In this document: one piece after another, positions 1 to 6,490 of the stretch | Layout of the letters: every line of letters begins with the position of its first letter | Position numbering within the stretch: the stretch's first letter is position 1 | DNA from: Thermotogaceae bacterium | Lineage (GTDB): Bacteria; Thermotogota; Thermotogae; B21-G9; HyVt-16 | Assembly (NCBI GenBank): GCA_011043375.1 | Contig: DQYP01000176.1 | Span: 1 to 8,952 of the forward strand | Length of the DNA: 8,952 nucleotides | Direction of reading: 5' to 3' | The notes under the pieces: model-generated | The model's database searches: none | Seen by the model: only the letters and a program-made list of their open reading frames with translations | What the model was told of the DNA's origin: nothing | Position numbers and translations under genes: made by a program

Positions 1-2
1 AC

Positions 3-389
3 AAGATTCGTCGTGGCTTTGTTGTTTTTAGATGTAGATCATGCCGTTTCAAAGACCGTATCCCTCTCAACATTCCTTATCCTTTGTCCTTACCTCTTGA
101 ACCTTTCAAATATTTCCGTTTCCCTATCTACATCGTTTTGAAAGCTTTCGTCTTATCTGTTATCTCTTATTAGCTTCTATCATCACTACTAGTTACATAT
201 TTATTTAATAGCTTGATCACCCCAGAAATACCGAAATTCACTTGGGAACCAGGCGAATTTGATTTCGTGTCTAAAGTGATCAAATCTTTTATCCTTTCCT
301 TTTCAAGGTTGGTGAGATATTGCTTTTCTAAAATATTTCTGCTTTTTGTATATATTTGTAAATGTAAAAAGAATCTTAAAAAACAGTGA
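3..389 (+). pseudogene. Degraded transposase-like fragment with CxxC motif (5' end outside window)
   Basis: One plus-strand frame stays open from the left edge for 56 codons, meets an in-frame TAG at 171-173, then stays open again to TGA at 387-389. The first part contains GFVVFRCRSCRFKDRIP, a CxxC half zinc finger in an aromatic and basic setting. It is followed by PLSLPLEPFKYFRFP and a hydrophobic helix starting IYIVLKAFVL. This order (Cys pair, proline-rich linker, then a helical segment) is how several DDE transposase N-termini look, so I read it as a decayed transposase. No catalytic DDE region, terminal inverted repeat or target duplication is visible. The part after the stop resembles nothing I know. 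The alternatives are a chance open frame or the shadow of an unseen minus-strand gene. Confidence 0.33.
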
Positions 390-403
390 GTCATCAATGA
401 TAC

Positions 404-417
404 CGTTAACGTTTACG
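404..417. promoter_or_regulatory. LacI-family-like operator overlapping a promoter start
   Basis: CGTTAACGTTTACG is an inverted repeat centred on the CG at 410-411. Six of seven base pairs match and only 407/414 fails. A central CpG flanked by AA and TT, inside TAAACGTT, is the usual form of LacI/GalR/CcpA-type operators. The site covers the position (about 415-417) where transcription from the promoter at 423-451 should start, a classic place for repressor binding. The assignment to the LacI family is an inference from the palindrome alone, and no regulator gene is in the window. Confidence 0.4.
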
Positions 418-422
418 AAAAA

Positions 423-451
423 ATTATAATACCAATACTCCCTCTTGTCAA
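423..451 (-). promoter_or_regulatory. Consensus sigma-70 promoter firing leftward
   Basis: On the minus strand the sequence carries a perfect -35 box TTGACA (451-446), a 17-bp spacer (445-429) and a perfect -10 box TATAAT (428-423). Transcription should begin near 415-417 and run leftwards, out of the window. It lies about 70 bases beyond the operon's terminator hairpin, so it would open a separate transcription unit. The first 250 transcribed bases hold no frame with a good ribosome binding site, so the product is either a gene starting near or beyond the left edge with a long leader, or an RNA. The chance of both hexamers being perfect at ideal spacing is low, although AT-rich DNA does raise it. 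Confidence 0.75.
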
Positions 452-519
452 GCCTCAGCAAATTTAATACCTGATAACGAAGCAACCAGTCAAACGTGAG
501 TTTAGATTATTGTTTTTTA

Positions 520-556
520 AAACCAAACAGCCTTGGGTCATCAGGCTGTTTGGTTT
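520..556 (-). terminator. Rho-independent terminator of the nine-gene operon
   Basis: Positions 520-533 and 543-556 form a perfect 14-bp stem (AAACCAAACAGCCT with AGGCTGTTTGGTTT) around a 9-base loop. The hairpin starts 14 bases after the TAA of the oxidoreductase gene, the correct place for ending the minus-strand transcript. The U tract on that strand is short: four U, three of them within the stem, followed by an A run. Termination may therefore rest mainly on stem stability. On the plus strand the stem is followed by only TTT, so strong two-way use is less likely. Confidence 0.78.
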
Positions 557-569
557 GCTCATTAATCTA

Positions 570-1649
570 TTAAAATTCTATTTCTTTCCCAAGTTTGGAA
601 GATTTGTAAGCGGACGTTAAAATCTTTATCATTGTTATACCATGATATGGGGTTACTTGTGGTTCTTCTTTTCGAAGTATACAATTCACAAAATGCCTTA
701 TTTGATTTTCATGACCATTTACCCATTTTTCTTCTTTTATCCTTGGGGTTAAGTCATAAGAATACCCATGAGATTCTCCATAAATTTTTATGGAGACTCC
801 ATCGGAATTCATATGATACGACAGCCCCGCCTTTGTGCCAAGTAATTCAAGAAAGAAATTCTCTTTATCTATATTTGATGCCCAACTGAACTCAAATTGC
901 AAGGACATGGAATTTTTGAAACGCATGAATCCAATTGCGAGATCTTCAACATCAAAGGTCTTATCTTTTATCGATTCGAAATCGGTCCAACCAAAATCAC
1001 TCACCTGAGAATTTTTGCCTATTTTCAAATATGTTGAAGCACTTATGCTTTTCGGTTCTGGAAAACCTGTTATCCACATTGTAAGATCAAGTATATGAAC
1101 TCCAAGATCTATGAGCGGCCCCCCACCAGCAAGTTTTTTATCGGTAAACCATTCTCCCCACCATGGCACTCCCCTTCTTCTTATGTATCCACATTTTGCA
1201 ACGTAAACTTCTCCAAGTTCTCCAGAGTCAACGAGCTCTTTCACATACTTGGAAATCTTTCTAAATCTGTTGTTTCTTATGGCCATGAGCAGTTTTTTGT
1301 TTTTCCTCGCGGCATCGTACATTTTTTCAGCTTCTTCAACACTTATTGCATCGGGTTTTTCACAGAGAACATTCTTACCAGAATTAAGTGCATCTACCGC
1401 TATTATCGAATGGTAATAGTTAGGTGTACAGATGTCGATTATATCGATCTTTTCATTCAACATTTCTTTGTAATCAGTAAAATATTTTGCAGAAAACTCT
1501 TTCGCAGCTTTCTTTGCTCTTTCTTCTTTGATATCACAAAAGGCTGCAAGTTTTATCAAGCCTTCTTCCTGCAACTTTCTCCAAGCTGGAATATGTGCAC
1601 TAGTTGCTATTCCACCGACTCCTACGATACCAACTTTGAGTTTCCGCAT
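570..1649 (-). CDS. Gfo/Idh/MocA-family NAD(P)-dependent oxidoreductase
   Basis: The 359-residue protein has the usual length and two-domain layout of this family, which oxidises or reduces hydroxyl or keto groups on sugars, cyclitols and related compounds in the cytoplasm. The N-terminal Rossmann domain starts with GIVGVGGIATSAHIPAW (7-23). The family EKP motif is at 97-99, with K98 the expected catalytic lysine. The C-terminal domain holds GGGPLIDLGVHILDL (175-189), in which D181 and H185 are the expected catalytic pair. The ATG at 1649 has a strong binding site (GGGAGGG, 1664-1658). It is the last gene of the run, 37 bases after murB, the widest gap in the operon, so it may be a later addition. 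The substrate cannot be read from sequence; inositol-dehydrogenase-like activity is one possibility. The family call is firm. Confidence 0.93.
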   Translation of the reverse strand: MRKLKVGIVGVGGIATSAHIPAWRKLQEEGLIKLAAFCDIKEERAKKAAKEFSAKYFTDYKEMLNEKIDIIDICTPNYYHSIIAVDALNSGKNVLCEKPDAISVEEAEKMYDAARKNKKLLMAIRNNRFRKISKYVKELVDSGELGEVYVAKCGYIRRRGVPWWGEWFTDKKLAGGGPLIDLGVHILDLTMWITGFPEPKSISASTYLKIGKNSQVSDFGWTDFESIKDKTFDVEDLAIGFMRFKNSMSLQFEFSWASNIDKENFFLELLGTKAGLSYHMNSDGVSIKIYGESHGYSYDLTPRIKEEKWVNGHENQIRHFVNCILRKEEPQVTPYHGITMIKILTSAYKSSKLGKEIEF

Positions 1650-1686
1650 TGTAGAATCCCTCCCAATAAGAATTATGTAGAAGAAC

Positions 1687-2616
1687 TTAACCTTGTTGAG
1701 CTTCGATGAGTTCTGTTAGACTGTTTTCAACCAATTCAATTTCTGTTTCCAATTCTATTCCGTAATTTTCATGGACTCGTTGCTTTATCAAATTTATCAA
1801 AAAAATAACATCCTCTGCCCTCGCATCTCCAATATTCACAATAAAGCCACCGTGTTTATCAGAAATCATTGCGTCACCATGTCTTAAGCCCTTCAATCCG
1901 AGATCTTCTACAAGTTTTCCAACATAAATATCATTCGCAGGTCTTCTAAAAACACTACCTGCACTTGGATAGTTCAGAGGTTGTTTTGCTATCCTAAGTT
2001 TCATATAGTTTCTCATTTTCTCTCTTATGATCTCAACTTGTGAGTATTTCAGTTTAAATAAAGCAGAAACAACCCAAAGATTTTTTTCTGCTATCAGTGA
2101 TTTTCTATACCCGAAGTTCAGTTCCTCTTTGAACATCCAAAAACGTTTCTGGCCATCGAAGATTTCTACCTTCTCTACTATATCACTAATTTCACGTCCA
2201 AATGCCCCAGAATTCATTCTCAAAGCTCCACCAATAGTTCCTGGAATTCCAAAAAATTCTTCCATACCACTGAGTGAACGTTTCATAGCTTCAACAGCGA
2301 GCTTAGTTATCGATACACCCGTTTCTGCGGAAACCTCATTCCCATTGAACTTAAAATTGTTTAACTGCTCGGTTGATATTACTATCCCCTTAAATCCGTT
2401 ATCAGAGAATAGAACGTTGGATCCCTTTCCAAGGATAAAAAACGGTATTTTACGCTTTTTAAGTTCCTTGATACACAAGCAAAATGTTTCCAAATCAGGT
2501 GGTATGACAAAAAAATCTGCATGTCCACCTATTCTAAATGTTGTATGTGAACTCATGGGTTCATTTTCGAATACTTCACATCCAGCAAGCATGAAGCTCT
2601 TTATCATATCTTTCAT
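1687..2616 (-). CDS. murB: UDP-N-acetylenolpyruvoylglucosamine reductase
   Basis: MurB is the cytoplasmic FAD enzyme that uses NADPH to reduce UDP-GlcNAc-enolpyruvate to UDP-MurNAc, the second committed step of peptidoglycan precursor synthesis. The 309-residue protein shows TTFRIGG (25-31), GKGSN (63-67) and GIPGTIGGALRMNSGAFG (123-140), all FAD-domain motifs. Y170-R171 lies in the family's substrate and catalytic region. PSAGSVFR (217-224) carries S221, the expected proton donor, and E292 near the end matches the family's catalytic glutamate. The compact length and the GSVFRRP sequence, in place of the E. coli GS-F-NP type, suggest a type II MurB, as expected outside proteobacteria. The ATG at 2616 is preceded by GGAGATGA; the upstream radical SAM gene stops 6 bases earlier, so translation is probably coupled. 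All key residues appear intact. Confidence 0.96.
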   Translation of the reverse strand: MKDMIKSFMLAGCEVFENEPMSSHTTFRIGGHADFFVIPPDLETFCLCIKELKKRKIPFFILGKGSNVLFSDNGFKGIVISTEQLNNFKFNGNEVSAETGVSITKLAVEAMKRSLSGMEEFFGIPGTIGGALRMNSGAFGREISDIVEKVEIFDGQKRFWMFKEELNFGYRKSLIAEKNLWVVSALFKLKYSQVEIIREKMRNYMKLRIAKQPLNYPSAGSVFRRPANDIYVGKLVEDLGLKGLRHGDAMISDKHGGFIVNIGDARAEDVIFLINLIKQRVHENYGIELETEIELVENSLTELIEAQQG

Positions 2617-2622
2617 CTTGGT

Positions 2623-3543
2623 TCATCTCCTAAGATAGCCATATTTTTTTCCTTGAAATGTGTCCCTCTTTTCCATTTCTTCTTCTATAATTCTAACAAT
2701 ATCCTGTTTTTTCATATTCCAGTTACCGAATATTGTGCCTTTTTTTGGAGGATCGGCAACCAATCTGTGGATAATAATGTTAGGATCTAAATATTCAATG
2801 AAAGTTATCACACGATCTACGTACTCATCTATAGAACATATACTCACTTCACCGTTTAAGAACATCTTAGCCAATTCAGTATTTTGTACCACATAAAGAG
2901 AATGAAGCTTAACGCCATCCACATTCAAAGCACTTAAAATTTTAGCGGTTTCAACGACATCTTCTATATCGTCCCAAGGCAGATTTACAATGACGTGTGC
3001 GACAACATCAAAATTTCTCTTTTTCAATCTATTAACGGCGTCAACAAATTCGGCCAATGTATGCCCTCTGTTTAAAATCTTCAAGGTTTTATAGTTAACC
3101 GTTTGAAGTCCTACTTCAACTGTTAGATTGACCTTCTTCTTAAATTTCTCTAATACATCCAAGACTTCCTCTTGAAGTAAGTCGGGTCTAGTTGAAACAT
3201 CCAACCCAACTATTCGTGGATCTATTAATGCACTCTCATATATTTTTTCAAGTTTTTCCGGTGACGCGTAGGTGTTGGAAAAAGCCTGAAAATATGCTAT
3301 AAACTTCTTGGCTTTAAATCTTTTTTCAGCTCTTTCAATCATTTTAATAACCTGTTCTTGAATTGGAACATTCGATCCCAAAGTTGCAAACCCACTTCCA
3401 GTTGGATCACAGAAAATGCAACCACCTTTTGAGATTTTTCCGTCTCTGTTGGGGCAAGTAAAACCCGCCGATAAAGGAAGCTTATGAACTCGTGCATGGT
3501 ATTTCTCTTTGAGATATTTGCTGAGTTTCTTGTATCTATCCAT
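2623..3543 (-). CDS. YhcC/TIGR01212-type radical SAM protein
   Basis: This 306-residue protein belongs to the radical SAM group that includes E. coli YhcC, whose reaction is not established as far as I know. The cluster-binding cysteines are C30, C42 and C45 in FTCPNRDGKISKGGCIFC. This gives the CX11CX2C spacing typical of this subgroup rather than CX3CX2C. Other conserved stretches follow in barrel order: YFQAFSNTYA (84-93), STRPD (117-121), VEVGLQT (142-148), HVIVNLPWD (183-191), KLHSLYVVQNT (212-222) and HRLVADPP (259-266). The N-terminus (YLKEKYHARVHKLPLSAGFTC) is at the normal distance from the cluster, supporting the ATG at 3543. That ATG lies 2 bases after the preceding stop codon and has no binding site at normal spacing; the nearest AGGAGG is 23 bases away. 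Translation is therefore probably by coupling. The physiological role is unknown. Confidence 0.92.
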   Translation of the reverse strand: MDRYKKLSKYLKEKYHARVHKLPLSAGFTCPNRDGKISKGGCIFCDPTGSGFATLGSNVPIQEQVIKMIERAEKRFKAKKFIAYFQAFSNTYASPEKLEKIYESALIDPRIVGLDVSTRPDLLQEEVLDVLEKFKKKVNLTVEVGLQTVNYKTLKILNRGHTLAEFVDAVNRLKKRNFDVVAHVIVNLPWDDIEDVVETAKILSALNVDGVKLHSLYVVQNTELAKMFLNGEVSICSIDEYVDRVITFIEYLDPNIIIHRLVADPPKKGTIFGNWNMKKQDIVRIIEEEMEKRDTFQGKKYGYLRR

Positions 3544-3545
3544 TT

Positions 3546-4382
3546 TTATTTTATTCGCCTTATAAACCTCCTTTTTACTCCTTCGCCCAGGTAATTGGTC
3601 AAAAACTTCTCATCAAGCTTTTTTGAGAAATCTTCAGCGGATTTTAAGTCCGTGAAAACTCCAAGTACCAGTGCATGAAGTGTTGTATTTTTCTGTGCAA
3701 ATCTGAAAACATAATCAATTGCTGGGTATCCCTTGCTCCTTAAATATTTCACATACGATTTCACCGCTTCACTACTTGGATGGGCCAAAAGTTGAATGGC
3801 ATACCAATTGTCATAGAATTTTATATTCATATCATCTGGGATTTTGGTTATGGGATTTATGCCACCTCTACCAATTAAAGCCAAGGAAAATCCCGTTGAA
3901 TTTTTGGTTAAGAAGTAAGGTAAATTGGTATCAACGATCAATCTAAAAACTGTATCGGTTGAGTCCGTTATCACTATGAACCTTTCTCCTTCTTTTATGA
4001 AATCAGTTGAACCTTTGAAATATTTTTCAAAATCGAATTTTGCTTCCTCAACCACTTGAATTTTCGTTTCAGTTGAAGTTTCAGTATTCAATTCGATTGG
4101 GGATATATTGACTTTTGTTGAAATATCCGTTTCAGGTTTTGGATACGGTATAACAGGACTCGAATAAAAAGTTACTAAGGAGGCTTGGGTAGATAGCTCT
4201 TCAACTTTTGCTTCAAGTTCTTGGACTAAACTCGAATATCGTTCGATATTTGAATGTAGCATAAAAATATAGCTTGCCAGAACCACACAAGCTACAAACA
4301 ATACTATTATGAGCACCCCTATAAAACGCGCTTCTTTCTCAGAAAGTTCTATTTTTCCTCGTTTTCCCTTTTTACTGGGCAC
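3546..4382 (-). CDS. Single-pass membrane protein with C-terminal SPOR-like domain
   Basis: The 278-residue protein has a basic cytoplasmic N-terminus (SKKGKRGK, 3-10) and one hydrophobic membrane helix (about 20-42). A short coiled-coil-like stretch (45-67) and a Ser/Thr/Pro-rich linker (about 70-112) follow, then a folded region (115-278). The last part (about 192-275) has the pattern of a SPOR domain: WYAIQLLA, a helix, YLRSKGYPA, then LHALVLGVFTDLKSAEDFSKKL. SPOR domains bind peptidoglycan strands stripped of stem peptides and gather at division septa, so the protein probably faces the cell wall. Its presence in an operon with minC and murB fits this. The start is GTG at 4382, supported by AGGAGG at 4394-4389 with a 6-base spacer. 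Residues 115-190 have no match I recognise. The SPOR call rests on pattern, not alignment. Confidence 0.75.
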   Translation of the reverse strand: MPSKKGKRGKIELSEKEARFIGVLIIVLFVACVVLASYIFMLHSNIERYSSLVQELEAKVEELSTQASLVTFYSSPVIPYPKPETDISTKVNISPIELNTETSTETKIQVVEEAKFDFEKYFKGSTDFIKEGERFIVITDSTDTVFRLIVDTNLPYFLTKNSTGFSLALIGRGGINPITKIPDDMNIKFYDNWYAIQLLAHPSSEAVKSYVKYLRSKGYPAIDYVFRFAQKNTTLHALVLGVFTDLKSAEDFSKKLDEKFLTNYLGEGVKRRFIRRIK

Positions 4383-4388
4383 GATTTT

Positions 4389-4394
4389 CCTCCT
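4389..4394 (-). promoter_or_regulatory. Ribosome binding site fixing a GTG start
   Basis: AGGAGG on the minus strand lies 6 bases before the GTG at 4382-4380. It supports that non-ATG codon as the start of the SPOR-like protein, giving a basic tail and then a membrane helix. Confidence 0.8.
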
Positions 4395-4406
4395 GGCTTT
4401 GATTGG

Positions 4407-5468
4407 CTAAGAATGAAGTCCCTCAAAGAACAGATGTTTAACTGTTTCAATGATTGATTCAGCTGATATTGGTATTTCTATCGTTTGACCAAATTTAATC
4501 AAAATTGGAATCTTAAAAGTGGAAGAATTGGTAATTTCATCACTGTAATTGAGAATTTGATACAGTGATTGGATATCTATAGGTAACTTTTCAAGCTTCA
4601 GGATTGAAGTAATCACTTTTTTTATTCTTTTGTAGATACTTTCATCTAAAAAGCCATAATTCACAGCAATATTGGACTCTATTATGATCCCGAGTCCAAG
4701 AGCTTTTGAATATCTTATCATTAAATTGGACGCTGTTTGAATAACTTCTGCTATTTTTTCACCGACAAAAATATCTTTTCTAGATTTTATCCTGAGCCAA
4801 AGGTTCTGAATCAGAAGTTCTTTTAAAAGATCGTCAGACCAATTTGTTATCCCCATAGATAATGTGTTTTCAACGAAATGGTAGAAACTGGCCTCACAGG
4901 TTAAACCCGTTGATAAAGCCAACAGACAATCCTGAGTCAAAGAATAAGCATCTTGAGTACGAATGAAACTGGGATCCAATACTGTTATGCTCGGTGAACC
5001 TCTAACTGATAAGAAGTCTTTCTTTCTGTCAAAATTTATTAAAAATCTACCTCTTATGAAAGGTGATAACATCGAAGAGAGCGTGGTAGGAACGAACAAA
5101 AGTGGAATATTTCCCGAGACCGTTTTTGTAGTGAATCCAACGAGATCCAATAATGATCCTCCTCCAACACCAATTACAACAGTATTGGGAATAATGTTCT
5201 GGTAGAAATAAGAATAAAGCTCATAAACTTTATCTAGAGACTTCGCTTTTTCATTTATATAAACTGGTAAGATTGCAAATCGATCGTTGGATATCTTATC
5301 AGCATGATAAAGTTTTATCTTTGAATCCAAAATAAAAAGGGAATTAAAATCACTAAAAAAAACATCTGCGATCTTTGATAAACGATCGATCTTGAACATG
5401 TAAATTTCAGTTGAAAGGTCTTTACCTGTATTTACACTACCTATGTAATCATGTTGTGAATCGTTCAT
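4407..5468 (-). CDS. Degenerate 3-dehydroquinate-synthase-like protein (probable pseudoenzyme)
   Basis: The 353-residue protein has the two-domain layout and length of the AroB (dehydroquinate synthase) superfamily. The nucleotide-binding half is clear: KSLDKVYELY (76-85), GVGGGSLLDLVGF (100-112) and FVPTTL (125-130). Beyond this the active site has decayed. In the AroB motif PTTL..xVDSSxGGKT the Asp aligns with S135 and the Lys with R141; the stretch here is SPFIRGR. The zinc-binding histidines are absent, since no histidine occurs between H197 and H345. The usual GHxxGHA segment aligns with a stretch such as GLGIIIESNIA (259-269). Only E192 might correspond to a metal-binding glutamate. Normal dehydroquinate synthase activity is therefore unlikely. 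It may bind NAD or a sugar-like ligand or have a new activity. The ATG at 5468 has GAGAGGG upstream. The frame is intact and codon use looks normal, so this is a maintained gene. Confidence 0.8.
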   Translation of the reverse strand: MNDSQHDYIGSVNTGKDLSTEIYMFKIDRLSKIADVFFSDFNSLFILDSKIKLYHADKISNDRFAILPVYINEKAKSLDKVYELYSYFYQNIIPNTVVIGVGGGSLLDLVGFTTKTVSGNIPLLFVPTTLSSMLSPFIRGRFLINFDRKKDFLSVRGSPSITVLDPSFIRTQDAYSLTQDCLLALSTGLTCEASFYHFVENTLSMGITNWSDDLLKELLIQNLWLRIKSRKDIFVGEKIAEVIQTASNLMIRYSKALGLGIIIESNIAVNYGFLDESIYKRIKKVITSILKLEKLPIDIQSLYQILNYSDEITNSSTFKIPILIKFGQTIEIPISAESIIETVKHLFFEGLHS

Positions 5469-5479
5469 ATTTTCCCTCT

Positions 5480-6490
5480 CTAAAATGAAATTTCTGAATT
5501 TGCAAATATTTTCAAAAGTTCAACGGTATTCAAAACATCTTTGTAATCAACCATTTCATTAGGTGAATGGACATATCTTGTTACTATAGATACAGTAGCA
5601 GAAGGTACTCCAGCTTTTAATCTCTGATACGCACCAGCATCTGTACCACCAAAAGGTAGAATTTCCAATTGATATGGAATTCCCTCTTTTTCAGCTAAAT
5701 TTTCAAGAAATTCCAAGATTTTCCTATCACTTATGGAATATCCATCCATTATTTTCAAAGCTGGCCCATTACCAAGTTTCATGGGAATTCTTTTCATTGC
5801 CTTTGGAGTATCGCCGTGTGCAGTTACGTCAATTGCTATAGCGACATCAGGTTCTATATCATAGCCAGCGACCGTAGCGCCCACGAGTCCCAACTCTTCT
5901 TGAACAGCAAAAACACAGTAGATACTATTTAATGGTTCTTTCATTTCCTTCAGTAATTGGATCATCACCGCACATCCTATTCTATCATCCATAGCTTTTG
6001 AAACCAATCTGTCGCCAAGATCTTGAAATTTGGCATCATAGGTACCAAATGAACCTATTTTAACTTTGTTCGTGGCTTCTTCTTTGTTTTTGGCTCCTAC
6101 ATCCACGAATAAAACATCGAATCCTAGGTTCTTCAGATTTTCCTTTGCGCTTTTTAGGCTTTCTCCTTCGATTCCAACAACACCTGTAATCCCAGAAAAG
6201 TTTATTCTTGAGCCGACTAATGTGTAAGGATTTACTCCACCTACTGCTTCTATTCTCAGAAAGCCGTTTTCATCTACATTGGTAACCACAACACCTATTT
6301 CATCCATATGGGCATCGAATAATATCTTTTTTTCACTCTTACCTTCCTTCCAAACTATCAAATTTCCCAGTTTATCCCTTCTATAACCATCGAAATTTCC
6401 ATCCAAAACCTCCAAAATTTTCTCAGCTATGGAATCCTCTCTACCACTTGGGGCTGAAATTTCTGTGAGTATTTTTATAATATCTTTCAC
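5480..6490 (-). CDS. M42-family metallo-aminopeptidase, third paralogue
   Basis: M42 enzymes are two-metal aminopeptidases that often form hollow 12-subunit TET particles degrading short peptides in the cytoplasm. Some are misannotated as endoglucanases or CelM. In this 336-residue copy the expected ligands are all present: H61 and D63 (AHMDEIG), bridging D168 (KAMDDR), catalytic E198 and ligand E199 (QEEL), D221 (AIDVT) and H308 (VHSPNE). By gene order it should correspond to T. maritima TM1050, whose product (TmPep1050) is a characterised M42 aminopeptidase. That orthology is inferred from order, not alignment. The start is GTG at 6490, overlapping the previous stop codon as GTGA, with AGGAGAGGTGA just upstream, so the two are translationally coupled. 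The peptide preference cannot be read from the sequence. Confidence 0.92.
   Translation of the reverse strand: MKDIIKILTEISAPSGREDSIAEKILEVLDGNFDGYRRDKLGNLIVWKEGKSEKKILFDAHMDEIGVVVTNVDENGFLRIEAVGGVNPYTLVGSRINFSGITGVVGIEGESLKSAKENLKNLGFDVLFVDVGAKNKEEATNKVKIGSFGTYDAKFQDLGDRLVSKAMDDRIGCAVMIQLLKEMKEPLNSIYCVFAVQEELGLVGATVAGYDIEPDVAIAIDVTAHGDTPKAMKRIPMKLGNGPALKIMDGYSISDRKILEFLENLAEKEGIPYQLEILPFGGTDAGAYQRLKAGVPSATVSIVTRYVHSPNEMVDYKDVLNTVELLKIFANSEISF

Larger units (their letters stand above)
1..519. other. Gene-poor region left of the operon terminator
   Basis: I find no convincing intact gene here. The stretch holds a degraded plus-strand frame (3-389), a consensus minus-strand promoter (423-451) and an operator-like palindrome (404-417). 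Two overlapping minus-strand frames (about 170-397 and 303-485) encode 75 and 60 residues. Neither has a ribosome binding site at its start or a recognisable domain, so I do not call them genes. A minus-strand ATG at 73-71, preceded by purine-rich AAAGGATAAGGA, opens a short basic frame that runs off the left edge. It could be the start of the gene driven by the promoter, but only 24 codons are visible and it lies antisense to the best plus-strand frame. I see nothing structured in 452-519. Confidence 0.6.

Noticed and set aside
1..73. Short minus-strand frame starting at the ATG at 73-71 and running off the left edge
   Set aside because: It has a purine-rich stretch upstream, but only 24 codons are visible and it opposes a plus-strand frame with a more protein-like CxxC sequence.
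170..485. Two overlapping minus-strand frames of 75 and 60 codons downstream of the consensus promoter
   Set aside because: Neither start has a ribosome binding site, the frames overlap each other, the composition is low-complexity and AT-driven, and no domain is recognisable. They may be remnants of a frameshifted gene but cannot be supported as genes.
1..519. CRISPR array, tRNA or riboswitch in the gene-poor left end
   Set aside because: I found no regularly spaced repeat, no cloverleaf and no recognisable riboswitch core; the only clear structure is the terminator hairpin next to it.
1095..1709. Plus-strand open frame of 204 codons opposite the oxidoreductase gene
   Set aside because: It is fully antisense to a well-supported family member, is rich in Phe, Ser and Cys as expected of a shadow, and has no family motif.
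2027..2638. Plus-strand open frame of 203 codons opposite murB
   Set aside because: It is antisense to an intact murB with all catalytic motifs; its Ser/Pro-rich composition is a by-product of the murB codons.
3567..3572. AGGAGG upstream of the radical SAM gene as its ribosome binding site
   Set aside because: It lies 23 bases from the ATG, too far for normal use, and is explained by two Arg codons of the SPOR-like gene.
5028..5033. TTGACA on the minus strand inside the dehydroquinate-synthase-like gene as an internal promoter
   Set aside because: No acceptable -10 box lies 16 to 18 bases downstream.
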